From the NCBI GenBank assembly GCA_029779435.1, contig JAKPAM010000069.1, positions 1 through 64,000 of the forward strand: a stretch of DNA of 64,000 nucleotides. Reading direction: 5' to 3'. The notes below the pieces were generated by a model, which had not been told where the DNA came from, made no database searches, and saw only the letters and a list, made by a program, of their open reading frames with translations. Made by a program: the position numbers and the translations under genes. This document shows, piece after piece, positions 9,848-18,460 of the stretch (position 1 is its first letter; each line of letters opens with the position of its first letter). This DNA is from Pseudomonadota bacterium (GTDB taxonomy: Bacteria > Pseudomonadota > Gammaproteobacteria > Burkholderiales > Burkholderiaceae_E).

Positions 9848-9865
9848 ATTTAGCGATCGTTAACC
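9848..9865 (+). promoter_or_regulatory. Shared 18-bp motif ATTTAGCGATCGTTAACC (copy 2)
   Basis: Identical to 6155-6172; lies about 90 bp upstream of the GMC gene start. Confidence 0.5.
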
Positions 9866-9883
9866 TGCAGTTCGCCAGCCGGA

Positions 9884-11599
9884 TCATTTCAATGTGAAGG
9901 TCAGCAGCGCGATGCCCGCGGGGTCGATCCGCAGGTCGGCACGGCGGCCGTCGTACCGCAGATCGACGTGGGGCGTCGTCATGCGCGGCCCGTTCCGGCT
10001 CGTCCAAGGCGCGAACACTCCGTTCGCGCCAAGCTGCTCGATTCGCGCGTCCGATGCGCGGCAGTCGGTCAGGTCCACGGTGATACGGGCGGGGCGGGCC
10101 GGATCCTTGTTGAGCAGCATCAGGTTCAGCCGCCTGCCCTGGCGCGTCGCCATCGTGGCGAGCAACGGCATGTCGGGGTAAGGCTCGGCGAGGCCGATGC
10201 GCGAGTCGGGCGCACGTCGCCGGGGGCTCGTCGTTCGATGCGCGACGTGATACCCGCCGTTGGCCAACGCGGATCGCGCCATCCGCATCACGTGGAAAGC
10301 GGGCCTGACGCGCGCCGGCGAGTGGCCCGGCTCGGAATCGATCGCGCCGAACTCGCCATTGCCGCTAAGTGACCACAGCATCGCGGCTTGCACGGCAGGG
10401 GCTTGCGCCATCACCCGGATCAGGTCGGCAACGAAAAGCGCACCCGCTTGCGTCGAGATGTAGCGGTTCTGATCGAGCGGGCGCTCATGGCCGCCGGCGC
10501 TGGCCAGATGCGCGTTCGTGAAGAACGCGTTGTACTCGGTGACCATCAGCCTGGGCATCGGGCGCGATGCTGTTTGCGCTTGTGCCGACCAGAAGCGCGC
10601 GACCGCGTCCAGATGCAGGCGCAGGGTCTCGCTGCCGGCGACGGCGGCCCAGTACAAGCCGTCATCGTCGGGAACGGCCGCGAGGGACAGCGGGGACGCC
10701 AGGCCCACGAGCGGCATGTACAGATGCAGCGCCAGGCCGTACAGGCGCTCGGGCACTGACAGCGCATCGAGCAGGCCGCGCGCATAGCCCAACTGCTCGC
10801 CGACCACGGTCGCCTGCTCGCCGCCTGGATGCCAGGGACGTCCCGACAGCGTGTCCAACGCGAAAGGCACGACGATGCGCAGGCTCGGGTCGACGGCGAG
10901 CATCGCCGACATCGCGGCGTCGACGCGCCGCGCGAAGACGGCGGGGGTGAAGAACTCCCGATTGGCGCGGCCGTCGGCGGTGCGCGAGTCGCGGACATAC
11001 GGCTCGTTGCCCAGCTCCCAGTATGGGACCTTGGGTAGCGGCTTGCCCGTGAGCCGCGAGCGCAGGCGGTCGACGTTGATGGTTCGGACCCAGTCGGACA
11101 CCTGCGAAGCCAGCGCCTTTTCATTGCCTTCGAACAGGTTCACCTGGATCAGCGGCTGCGCGCCCTGCGACTCGCACAGTTCGAGGAATTCCTGCGTGCC
11201 CAACAGGATGCGCTGCGGCGCTTGCCATCGGTCAGGCTGAACCAATGGCCTCGTGCCCATCGGCCCCAGGCCCTGGCGCCAATGGAATCCGATCGCCGGT
11301 TCTCCCGCCATGTAGCGCAGGATCGGCGGCGACCATTCCCGCACGCGCGCCAGCATCTCGGGCCGGGGCAGCCCCTCCGCGCTAAGCAGGCCTTCGCCCG
11401 CATGGATCCACGGCACGTTGCTGCCGATCAGCAGCGGATTCGTGGGCCCCAGCCGGCGTTCGCCATCGATCTCGATCCGAACGTCGAAGGGGCCGCTGGC
11501 CGTGCGTAGTCCTTCGTTCGCGGCATGCACGGTACGCATTGCGGTCGATGCGGTCGCCAGCGTGGCGATCGTCCTGCGGCGGGCGGGGGAAATGGTCAT
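9884..11599 (-). CDS. Putative exported clan GH-A-like glycoside hydrolase
   Basis: PYWELGNEPYV (NE acid/base) and VTEYNAFF (candidate nucleophile) motifs; RRRTIATLATAS N-terminal signal-like stretch; paralogous to 11787-13508. Confidence 0.65.
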   Translation of the reverse strand: MTISPARRRTIATLATASTAMRTVHAANEGLRTASGPFDVRIEIDGERRLGPTNPLLIGSNVPWIHAGEGLLSAEGLPRPEMLARVREWSPPILRYMAGEPAIGFHWRQGLGPMGTRPLVQPDRWQAPQRILLGTQEFLELCESQGAQPLIQVNLFEGNEKALASQVSDWVRTINVDRLRSRLTGKPLPKVPYWELGNEPYVRDSRTADGRANREFFTPAVFARRVDAAMSAMLAVDPSLRIVVPFALDTLSGRPWHPGGEQATVVGEQLGYARGLLDALSVPERLYGLALHLYMPLVGLASPLSLAAVPDDDGLYWAAVAGSETLRLHLDAVARFWSAQAQTASRPMPRLMVTEYNAFFTNAHLASAGGHERPLDQNRYISTQAGALFVADLIRVMAQAPAVQAAMLWSLSGNGEFGAIDSEPGHSPARVRPAFHVMRMARSALANGGYHVAHRTTSPRRRAPDSRIGLAEPYPDMPLLATMATRQGRRLNLMLLNKDPARPARITVDLTDCRASDARIEQLGANGVFAPWTSRNGPRMTTPHVDLRYDGRRADLRIDPAGIALLTFTLK

Positions 11600-11786
11600 C
11601 GGAGAGGGGCCAGGATCGGGAATGGTGCTGTCGGGGGGCGACAGCTTCTGTGTAGCCGGCCGTTTCCGCTTGTTTGCAACAGATTTGGCTGAATTAAGTG
11701 AATTTTTGTTAAAAAGTAGTTAGATGATAAATGCGCAACTCATAATTCCATGAGGTATTTATTTAAATAAATATAAATTAAAGATC

Positions 11787-13508
11787 ATGAAAATAATTGT
11801 AGCGCTTGTGCTGTTTTCTGGTGTTTTGCCTGTCTGGGCGCAGGCAACATATCCGGCGTCGATCAGTGTCAATGTCTCCGCCGCGGCAATATCGGCGGCT
11901 CCGAAGCTGTATTCAACGACGCTCAGCGGAGCAAACACTCCGTGGCCAGGCCAAGGAGAAGCTATTTACGCGAATGGTGCGGTAGAGCCGCGGCTATTTG
12001 CGTTGGCGCAGGGCCTGGGTAATCAGGTATTGAGATATCCTGGAGGCGAGTTTTCTGATTCGTATATATGGACAAAAGGCATAGGACCAAGAGCGCAACG
12101 CCAAAATCTGACTTACTACCCATCGGCGAGCAGCAATCAAACAGTGAGTGAGAGGGTCGACTTCGGTACGGATGAGTTTCTGGATTACTGTTTCTCCTTG
12201 GGTTGCACGCCGATATTTCAAATAAACATGCATTCGACGGCAAGCGCCGTTGGCGTCGCTGCGACAGCGAATGAAATCGCAACGAATGCCGCGAACTGGC
12301 AAGCGTATGTGCTCGACTATGCGGCGTCGAAGGGCCGCTCCAATCAGGCGATTTACTGGGAATTGGGAAATGAGCCATATTTGAAGAATATGTATCATGA
12401 GGGCGGGGTTTCTAATCATCTTTTTATTTCGGATGCCGAATTCGTCAGTAGAGTGAATAAGGTCATTGAGAGGATGGCTCCTCAAACGAAATTCATTCTT
12501 CCGTTCGCACTGGATACATGGAATGGGAATACGTACAGCCAAGCATCTGCGTCTGCCAATCCGGCCACGGTGGTAGGGGATCACATCTCGATCCCCTCTA
12601 CCGGGAAAGTGGGATATTGGAAGACGGTTCTCGACGGTATTTCCTATGCGAATCGCTCCAAAATACACGCGTTGGGACTTCACTACTACATGCCGAATAT
12701 AGGCGTGGTGGCAAGCGAGTCCGCGGCGCCTCCGGACGACAAGCTGTTTTGGGCAACCATGGCTGGAGCTAAGTCGATCTCAACGATTAATATTCCGGCG
12801 ATTCGTGCACAATGGAATGCTCATTCGATCGCAAAGAACTTTCCACTACGGTTGGCGGTAACGGAATTCAATTCTATGTATACCCTCAATTACCCAGGGG
12901 TAAGGCAGAATGCTTTCGTGGCGTCGCAGACCGGAGCTGTTTTTATTTCGGATCTCCTGACCGAACTTGCCAAACAACCTGATGTGACGCTCGGCGCGAT
13001 TTGGAGTATGTCTACCAATGGGTATTTTGGAGCGATCAGCTTTGCTGATTTGCCTCCAAGTTATCCAACGTTCGTCAGGCCCAGTTATTTCTCCTTGACA
13101 TGGGTCAGGGATCTTCTATCGGATGCCGCGTCGAAGTTGATAGTTCCCACTGTTTCCGTGCAATCATATGGTGGATATACCTCTCCGGTGGGGTTTTCGA
13201 TGCCATCGTCGATTTCGCTGATGAACGCAGTGGCGAGTGTGTCTCCAGGCAAGATTCTTCGAGTTCTTATTACAAATCGAGAAATTTCCGTGCCGGGCAA
13301 TGTGACACTTTTTTTGTCTGGTGGAAACGCTGCTTCCGCCAGCTTGAAGAAAATGCAGGTCGCGGCCAATGGCCAATTCTTGACCAGCGAAATTAGTGCG
13401 GTAACGACTTCGCCCCCTGCACAGCCCATTTCGACCACGAACCCTCAACAACTGAGCTTCACTGTTCCTGCGTATAGCACTGCATTGTTGACGATTCAAC
13501 TCCAATAA
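11787..13508 (+). CDS. Putative secreted clan GH-A-like glycoside hydrolase (paralog of 9884-11599)
   Basis: Signal peptide MKIIVALVLFSGVLPVWAQA; YWELGNEPYLKN; VTEFNSMY; co-linear similarity with the divergent neighbour. Confidence 0.7.
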   Translation: MKIIVALVLFSGVLPVWAQATYPASISVNVSAAAISAAPKLYSTTLSGANTPWPGQGEAIYANGAVEPRLFALAQGLGNQVLRYPGGEFSDSYIWTKGIGPRAQRQNLTYYPSASSNQTVSERVDFGTDEFLDYCFSLGCTPIFQINMHSTASAVGVAATANEIATNAANWQAYVLDYAASKGRSNQAIYWELGNEPYLKNMYHEGGVSNHLFISDAEFVSRVNKVIERMAPQTKFILPFALDTWNGNTYSQASASANPATVVGDHISIPSTGKVGYWKTVLDGISYANRSKIHALGLHYYMPNIGVVASESAAPPDDKLFWATMAGAKSISTINIPAIRAQWNAHSIAKNFPLRLAVTEFNSMYTLNYPGVRQNAFVASQTGAVFISDLLTELAKQPDVTLGAIWSMSTNGYFGAISFADLPPSYPTFVRPSYFSLTWVRDLLSDAASKLIVPTVSVQSYGGYTSPVGFSMPSSISLMNAVASVSPGKILRVLITNREISVPGNVTLFLSGGNAASASLKKMQVAANGQFLTSEISAVTTSPPAQPISTTNPQQLSFTVPAYSTALLTIQLQ

Positions 13509-13685
13509 CCGCCTAGTTGTCGGGTTTGAAGGAGTTTTTGCCACTATTCCTGATATTTCGAGAGGTCGTATCGAAGCAGTTCAGGCTTGATACACAGTTT
13601 CTAAAGCTCATCGAGACGTTGATCCCCTAGCATCGTCGGCAACAGCAGCCTTCTGGGCGCGGCAATCGCGTCCGCGTTGTCCTCG

Positions 13686-15296
13686 ATGAATACCGTAACG
13701 ATGAATCGAGCCGCCTCCGTACGCCTTCCACCGAGATGGGGGGCGGTACCTTGGGGTGGCCTCGTGTTGGCGCTGGTCGTAGGTCTCGTGGCCGTCAGTG
13801 ACCAGAGTCTCTGGATCGATGAACTCGGCACCTGGCGCCTGACCCGTGCGGACGACCTGTCCGCATGGCTCACGCAGTTGCTGAGATGGCCCAACTCCGA
13901 CGCGCAGCTTCCGGTCTATCACGGCTGGATCAAGTTATGGGCGTCGTGCTTCGGGACGAACGAGTGGGCGCTTAGGGCCTCCAACCTGCCGTGGCTTCTG
14001 CTGATCGGGTGGGCCTTCTGGGTGGCGCCCGTCGAGCGGGAGGATCGCGTGCTGGCGCGGCTGGCCGGCGTGGTCTGCCTGCTGCATCCGCTGACTTGGT
14101 ACTACACGAACGAACTGCGGCCGTACGTGATGTTGCTGGCGGCTTCGGCGCTGGCCGGGGTCGGGTTGCTGGGGATCGCTTGGCCCGCGCGCCCGAACGG
14201 TGCGCGTGCGGCCTGGCATCTGCTTATCGTCGGCTGTGCGCTGCTGTCGGTCACCAGCGCGATCGGTGCGATCTGGGTGCTGGCCTTCCTGCCGGCCAGC
14301 CTGTGGCTGGCCAGACGGGATCCGGGCGGCACGTTGGGGTTGGGGCGCTCGCACATCTGGACATTCGCCGTCTGCGCGGTGTGCGTCCTGCCGGTCCTGA
14401 TCCAGTACCTGCATTCATTCGTTGCCGGTGTCGGTGCCACGACCCTGCATGAGCACAAGCTGGTCAACTTCGCGTTCGCGTTCTACGAACTGACAGGCTT
14501 GAGTGGACTGGGCCCGGGCCGCGAGATCTTGCGCGTCGATGCGATCGGCGCGATGCGCGAGCAGGCCGCCTGGGTGGCGGCCGGGGCGTTGCCGATCTTC
14601 TGCGTGGCGGTGATCGGTTTGCGCGCCCTGTGGAAGCGCCAGGGAAGCGATCTGCTGATCGTGCTGGGCTGGGCGCTCGTGCCCGTGCTGATCCTGCTCG
14701 GACTTGCCGAGTTGAAGCACTGGCGAGTCGTGGGCCGGCATCTGCTGCCGTTGCTGTTCTTCGTCTGCCTGGTGCTGGCCGCGGGTGCTCATTGGGCGTT
14801 CACGCAGACGTCGTCGCGATGGTCGAGGGTGTTGGCGGTCGGGATGTTCGCCGCCTTGCTCGTGTCGTCGCTATCGATCCGCTTCGCGCATCGTCATGAA
14901 CGCGAGGAATACCGGGATGCCGCAGCGGCGGCCGCTCAGTCGGTGTTGCGGGGTCAGATCGTCTGGTGGTTTGCCGACGCGCCAGGCCCCGAGTACTACG
15001 GGTTGGGCGCGCGGGTTCAGAAGCTGGTACCGATCGAGTTGTACGAAATCGCTTACCGGCATCTGTACGACGGGATGCTGAGCCGGATCGTCACCGACTG
15101 CAGCGATGTCGGGCCCGGCACCGTGCTGATTCTGGAGAGCCCCAACGCCGAGATGCTGGCCGGCTGTCCGCCCGCCGACCGCGTCATCTATTCGCGGCAG
15201 GACACCTTCGATACGACTGGCGCCGGCATGGCGTGGATGCGTGCCAGGGGTATGCACCGGCAGAGCCGATTCACGGGATTCGAGATATGGCAATGA
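13686..15296 (+). CDS. Multi-TM glycosyltransferase-like membrane protein (GT39/ArnT-like)
   Basis: DQSLWIDELGTWRL (acidic residue in first loop), about 10 TM; track ORF begins at TTG 13677, first ATG at 13686. Confidence 0.7.
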   Translation: MNTVTMNRAASVRLPPRWGAVPWGGLVLALVVGLVAVSDQSLWIDELGTWRLTRADDLSAWLTQLLRWPNSDAQLPVYHGWIKLWASCFGTNEWALRASNLPWLLLIGWAFWVAPVEREDRVLARLAGVVCLLHPLTWYYTNELRPYVMLLAASALAGVGLLGIAWPARPNGARAAWHLLIVGCALLSVTSAIGAIWVLAFLPASLWLARRDPGGTLGLGRSHIWTFAVCAVCVLPVLIQYLHSFVAGVGATTLHEHKLVNFAFAFYELTGLSGLGPGREILRVDAIGAMREQAAWVAAGALPIFCVAVIGLRALWKRQGSDLLIVLGWALVPVLILLGLAELKHWRVVGRHLLPLLFFVCLVLAAGAHWAFTQTSSRWSRVLAVGMFAALLVSSLSIRFAHRHEREEYRDAAAAAAQSVLRGQIVWWFADAPGPEYYGLGARVQKLVPIELYEIAYRHLYDGMLSRIVTDCSDVGPGTVLILESPNAEMLAGCPPADRVIYSRQDTFDTTGAGMAWMRARGMHRQSRFTGFEIWQ

Positions 15297-16909
15297 GAGA
15301 CGACGTCGGCGATCGACATCCCACGGTTCCCGGACCCGGAGCAACGGGCGGTCGCGTCAGCGGTAGCGCCGCGCGGCGTGGAACGGTCGGCGCGGCAACG
15401 ATCGCGGACAGATCCGCGATGCCGTTGTTCGTCGATCTGGATGGCACGCTGATCCGCACCGATCTGTTGTACGAGTCGTTCCTGGACCGGCTCAAACACG
15501 ATTGGATATTGCCCGGGCGGGTGTTGTCGTGGCTGACTCGCGGCAAGGCCTACATGAAGGCGCAGCTTGCCCGGGGTTACCGGGTGCCGACCGAAAGCCT
15601 GCCGTACAACGAGGCCGTCATCGATCGCGTGCAGGCGGCCAGGAAGCAGGGGCGCCGCGTCTACCTGGCGACGGCGAGCCACGTCAGCCTCGCCGAGGCG
15701 ATCGGCGCGCATCTGGGCATGTTCGACGGAGTGATCGCATCGGACCAGCGCGTCAACGTCAGCGGAAGCGAGAAACTCGAACGCCTGCGCGAGGTCACGG
15801 GCTCCGACCGCTTCGAGTACATGGGCAACAGCGGATCCGACATTCCGATCTGGGAGGCGTGCGCGATCGCCGACGTGGTCGAGCCCGACCGCGCGGCGCG
15901 TCGATGGGTCGCGGATCACGCGCACAAGGCTCGTGTGCTGGCCGGGACGGCGAATCGTGCGGAGGCGGTGGGCACGGGGACCGGCGCGCCGTCGGCGCCG
16001 CGGTCGACCGCGCGATCAACGGCCTGGCGTGATCGGCTGAGGATCCTGCGGCCGCATCAATGGTTGAAGAACCTGCTGCTGTTCGTGCCGCTGGTCACCG
16101 CGCACCTGGCGCTGGATCCGCGCAGCGTGCTGCTGACGCTGATGGCCTTCGTCGCGTTCAGCCTGTGCGCTTCGGCCGTCTATGTCATCAATGACATGCT
16201 CGACCTGAACGCCGATCGCGTCCATCCGAGAAAGCGTCACCGTCCCTTCGCCAGCGGTGCGGTCCCGTTGTCTTTCGGATTCAAGGCGGCACCCTTGCTC
16301 ATGCTGGGCGCGGGTCTGGTCGCCGCGCTGGTTTCACCGTTGTTCGTCGGGGCACTCGGGTTGTATCTGGTGATGACCTTCGCTTATTCGTTCAGCCTGA
16401 AGCGGAAGATGGCGATCGACGTCCTGATGCTGGCGGGCCTGTATACGATGCGCATCATCGCCGGCACGGCGGCGATCGGCGTCGCGCCATCGAACTGGCT
16501 GATGGGATTCTCGACGTTCCTGTTCTTCGGGCTGGCGCTCGTCAAGCGCAGCAGCGAACTGATGGTCGCCGCCGATTCGGGCAAGTCCGGTGCCTCGGGA
16601 CGAAATTACCTGGTAGCCGATCTGTTGATGGTCAACTCGATGGGCATCGCCAGTTCGTATCTGAGCGTGCTGGTGCTGGCGCTGTACATCAACAGCGCCG
16701 AAGTCCGAACCTTGTATGCGCACCCTTATGGGTTATGGCTGCTGTGTCCGCTGCTGCTGTACTGGCTGACTCGCCTGTGGCTGATCACGCAGCGAGGCGG
16801 CATGCACGATGATCCGGTGATCTACGCGGCGCGTGATCGCGTCAGCCAGCTCGTCGCCTTGTGCGGGCTTGGCGTGGTGCTCGCCAGTTCGCTGCCGTGG
16901 GTGTCATGA
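15287..16909 (+). CDS. HAD-like phosphatase / UbiA-family prenyltransferase fusion
   Basis: N-term PLFVDLDGTLIRTDLL (HAD motif I), GNSGSDIPIWEAC (HAD motif IV); C-term RPHQWLKNLLLFVPL, VYVINDMLDLNADRVHPRKRHRPFASG (UbiA). ATG overlaps stop of previous gene. Confidence 0.88.
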   Translation: MAMRDDVGDRHPTVPGPGATGGRVSGSAARRGTVGAATIADRSAMPLFVDLDGTLIRTDLLYESFLDRLKHDWILPGRVLSWLTRGKAYMKAQLARGYRVPTESLPYNEAVIDRVQAARKQGRRVYLATASHVSLAEAIGAHLGMFDGVIASDQRVNVSGSEKLERLREVTGSDRFEYMGNSGSDIPIWEACAIADVVEPDRAARRWVADHAHKARVLAGTANRAEAVGTGTGAPSAPRSTARSTAWRDRLRILRPHQWLKNLLLFVPLVTAHLALDPRSVLLTLMAFVAFSLCASAVYVINDMLDLNADRVHPRKRHRPFASGAVPLSFGFKAAPLLMLGAGLVAALVSPLFVGALGLYLVMTFAYSFSLKRKMAIDVLMLAGLYTMRIIAGTAAIGVAPSNWLMGFSTFLFFGLALVKRSSELMVAADSGKSGASGRNYLVADLLMVNSMGIASSYLSVLVLALYINSAEVRTLYAHPYGLWLLCPLLLYWLTRLWLITQRGGMHDDPVIYAARDRVSQLVALCGLGVVLASSLPWVS

Positions 16910-18004
16910 GAGCCGTGATCGCCGCCCCAGCAGCGGTGTCAATCTGGCGGCCAGATCGTGCCTGCGCGCCAGCGCGGGCTCTTCGACAAAGTGCCAGGAA
17001 AGCCATGCGAGAACGCCAACGATCGGCGTGGCGCTGAGCGTCAACGCCCAGATCGACAGGCCGGGCTTTGTCGCCATGATCATTTGTTGAATCGGGCATG
17101 CGTAGATGTAGATGCCGTATGAGTAGTCACCGAACTTGTTGAAACTCAGCAGGTTCTTGTTGATCGGCCAGTAAGCAATGAAAAGAACGAGATAGGGCAG
17201 GCAAAGCAGGTAGATCACACTGAATGCGCTGAGGGAATGAATGACCCCCGCAACCAGAGCGAGCGATGCCAGGATGAACGTGACAGGGGAGAGCCGCACT
17301 TTCTTGCGAAAGAACTGATATGCGTTTCCACTGAAAAACATCGCTACCAGCCTCGAAACCACGGGCAGCTTTCCGTGATCGGAAAAATATACACAGAAAA
17401 CGACCAATGCAATCGCGCTGATCAGGCTTGCTCGTTTCAATCGAAGATGGCGATCCTGATGTGACGTAAAGAGTGCGATAACAAAAAATACGAGCGCAAG
17501 CACGGCATACAGGCGTAGTTCGTAGCGCAGCGTCCACAGTGACCCATTCACTACGGAAGGCAGGATGTTTGCTGCAAATGCCCCGGGCAGATCCGCTTCC
17601 GCCCCGGTAATCATCACTGCATTCTTCAGCAGGTACTTCCAGGTTTGAATGCCGCCGAAGTAGGCTGGAATCGATTCGGCGCTGAACCAGATGCCAACCG
17701 TGCCCGCCGTCCATGACAGCGCAACCCAAAGGCCGGGGTAGATTCGCAGAGCCCGTGCAATCGAGAACTCCAGCAAAGTCTTGCTGCGGAGCAGGCTGCC
17801 GGTGACAAGAAAGCCGCTGACGACGAAGAAGACATCGACTGCGACGCCTCCCGGGGTCGTGCCTATGATTTCTTGCCAAGGTTCGGCATGCATGTCGCCC
17901 GTGGCAAACACATAGCTATGGCTGGCCAGGACGGCCCACGCCGCAATCAACCGGATCAAATTGAGGTTGTTGTCTCGTCCAACCGCTCGCTCGTCGAGCG
18001 TCAT
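16904..18004 (-). CDS. Acyltransferase family 3
   Basis: NLNLIRLIAAWAVLASHSYVFA...GGVAVDVFFVVSGFLVTGSL; track ORF starts 18055 but ATG 18004 has GGTGGAG RBS. Confidence 0.87.
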   Translation of the reverse strand: MTLDERAVGRDNNLNLIRLIAAWAVLASHSYVFATGDMHAEPWQEIIGTTPGGVAVDVFFVVSGFLVTGSLLRSKTLLEFSIARALRIYPGLWVALSWTAGTVGIWFSAESIPAYFGGIQTWKYLLKNAVMITGAEADLPGAFAANILPSVVNGSLWTLRYELRLYAVLALVFFVIALFTSHQDRHLRLKRASLISAIALVVFCVYFSDHGKLPVVSRLVAMFFSGNAYQFFRKKVRLSPVTFILASLALVAGVIHSLSAFSVIYLLCLPYLVLFIAYWPINKNLLSFNKFGDYSYGIYIYACPIQQMIMATKPGLSIWALTLSATPIVGVLAWLSWHFVEEPALARRHDLAARLTPLLGRRSRLS

Positions 18005-18287
18005 ATTGAAATCTCCACCTCGAAATGAAACGATTTTGGCTTGAAGTCGGCGCACCGGTCATTGCACGATTCCGCCATGGCTGCTTCCCGCCGCGGCGCG
18101 CGAGTGCATCGGTGTTCTGCGCACTACAGTACACCGCGCTTGGGCGATTCCAGCGCCCGTCAGAAGCGAATTAAAAAACCCTCACAAATTTCCGGAATCA
18201 GGTATTCGTGTTGAGAAATTCATTGGATCATCGACACCAAATACTGCATTCTCGTGAATGCTTTGAAAGGACGCCGTAAGCCTACTA

Positions 18288-18450
18288 GGGACGCGCTGAT
18301 CAATTCCACCCGGCCGTCGCATCCGCCCCTCGGGCGGTCCGCCGCGTTGCCCTTTGCGGCTAATAGCACCGCTATTGACCACGAATGGCGCCATGCGTCC
18401 CATCCCGACGGACGGCGCGAGCGGCTCGGGCGAATTGATCAGCGCGTCCC
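18288..18450. mobile_element. MITE-like element: 19-bp perfect TIRs, flanking TA duplication, central hairpin
   Basis: GGGACGCGCTGATCAATTC (18288-18306) / GAATTGATCAGCGCGTCCC (18432-18450), TA on both sides, AATAGC-ACC-GCTATT exactly at the symmetry centre (18369). Confidence 0.6.
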
Positions 18451-18460
18451 TAGGCGCGGG

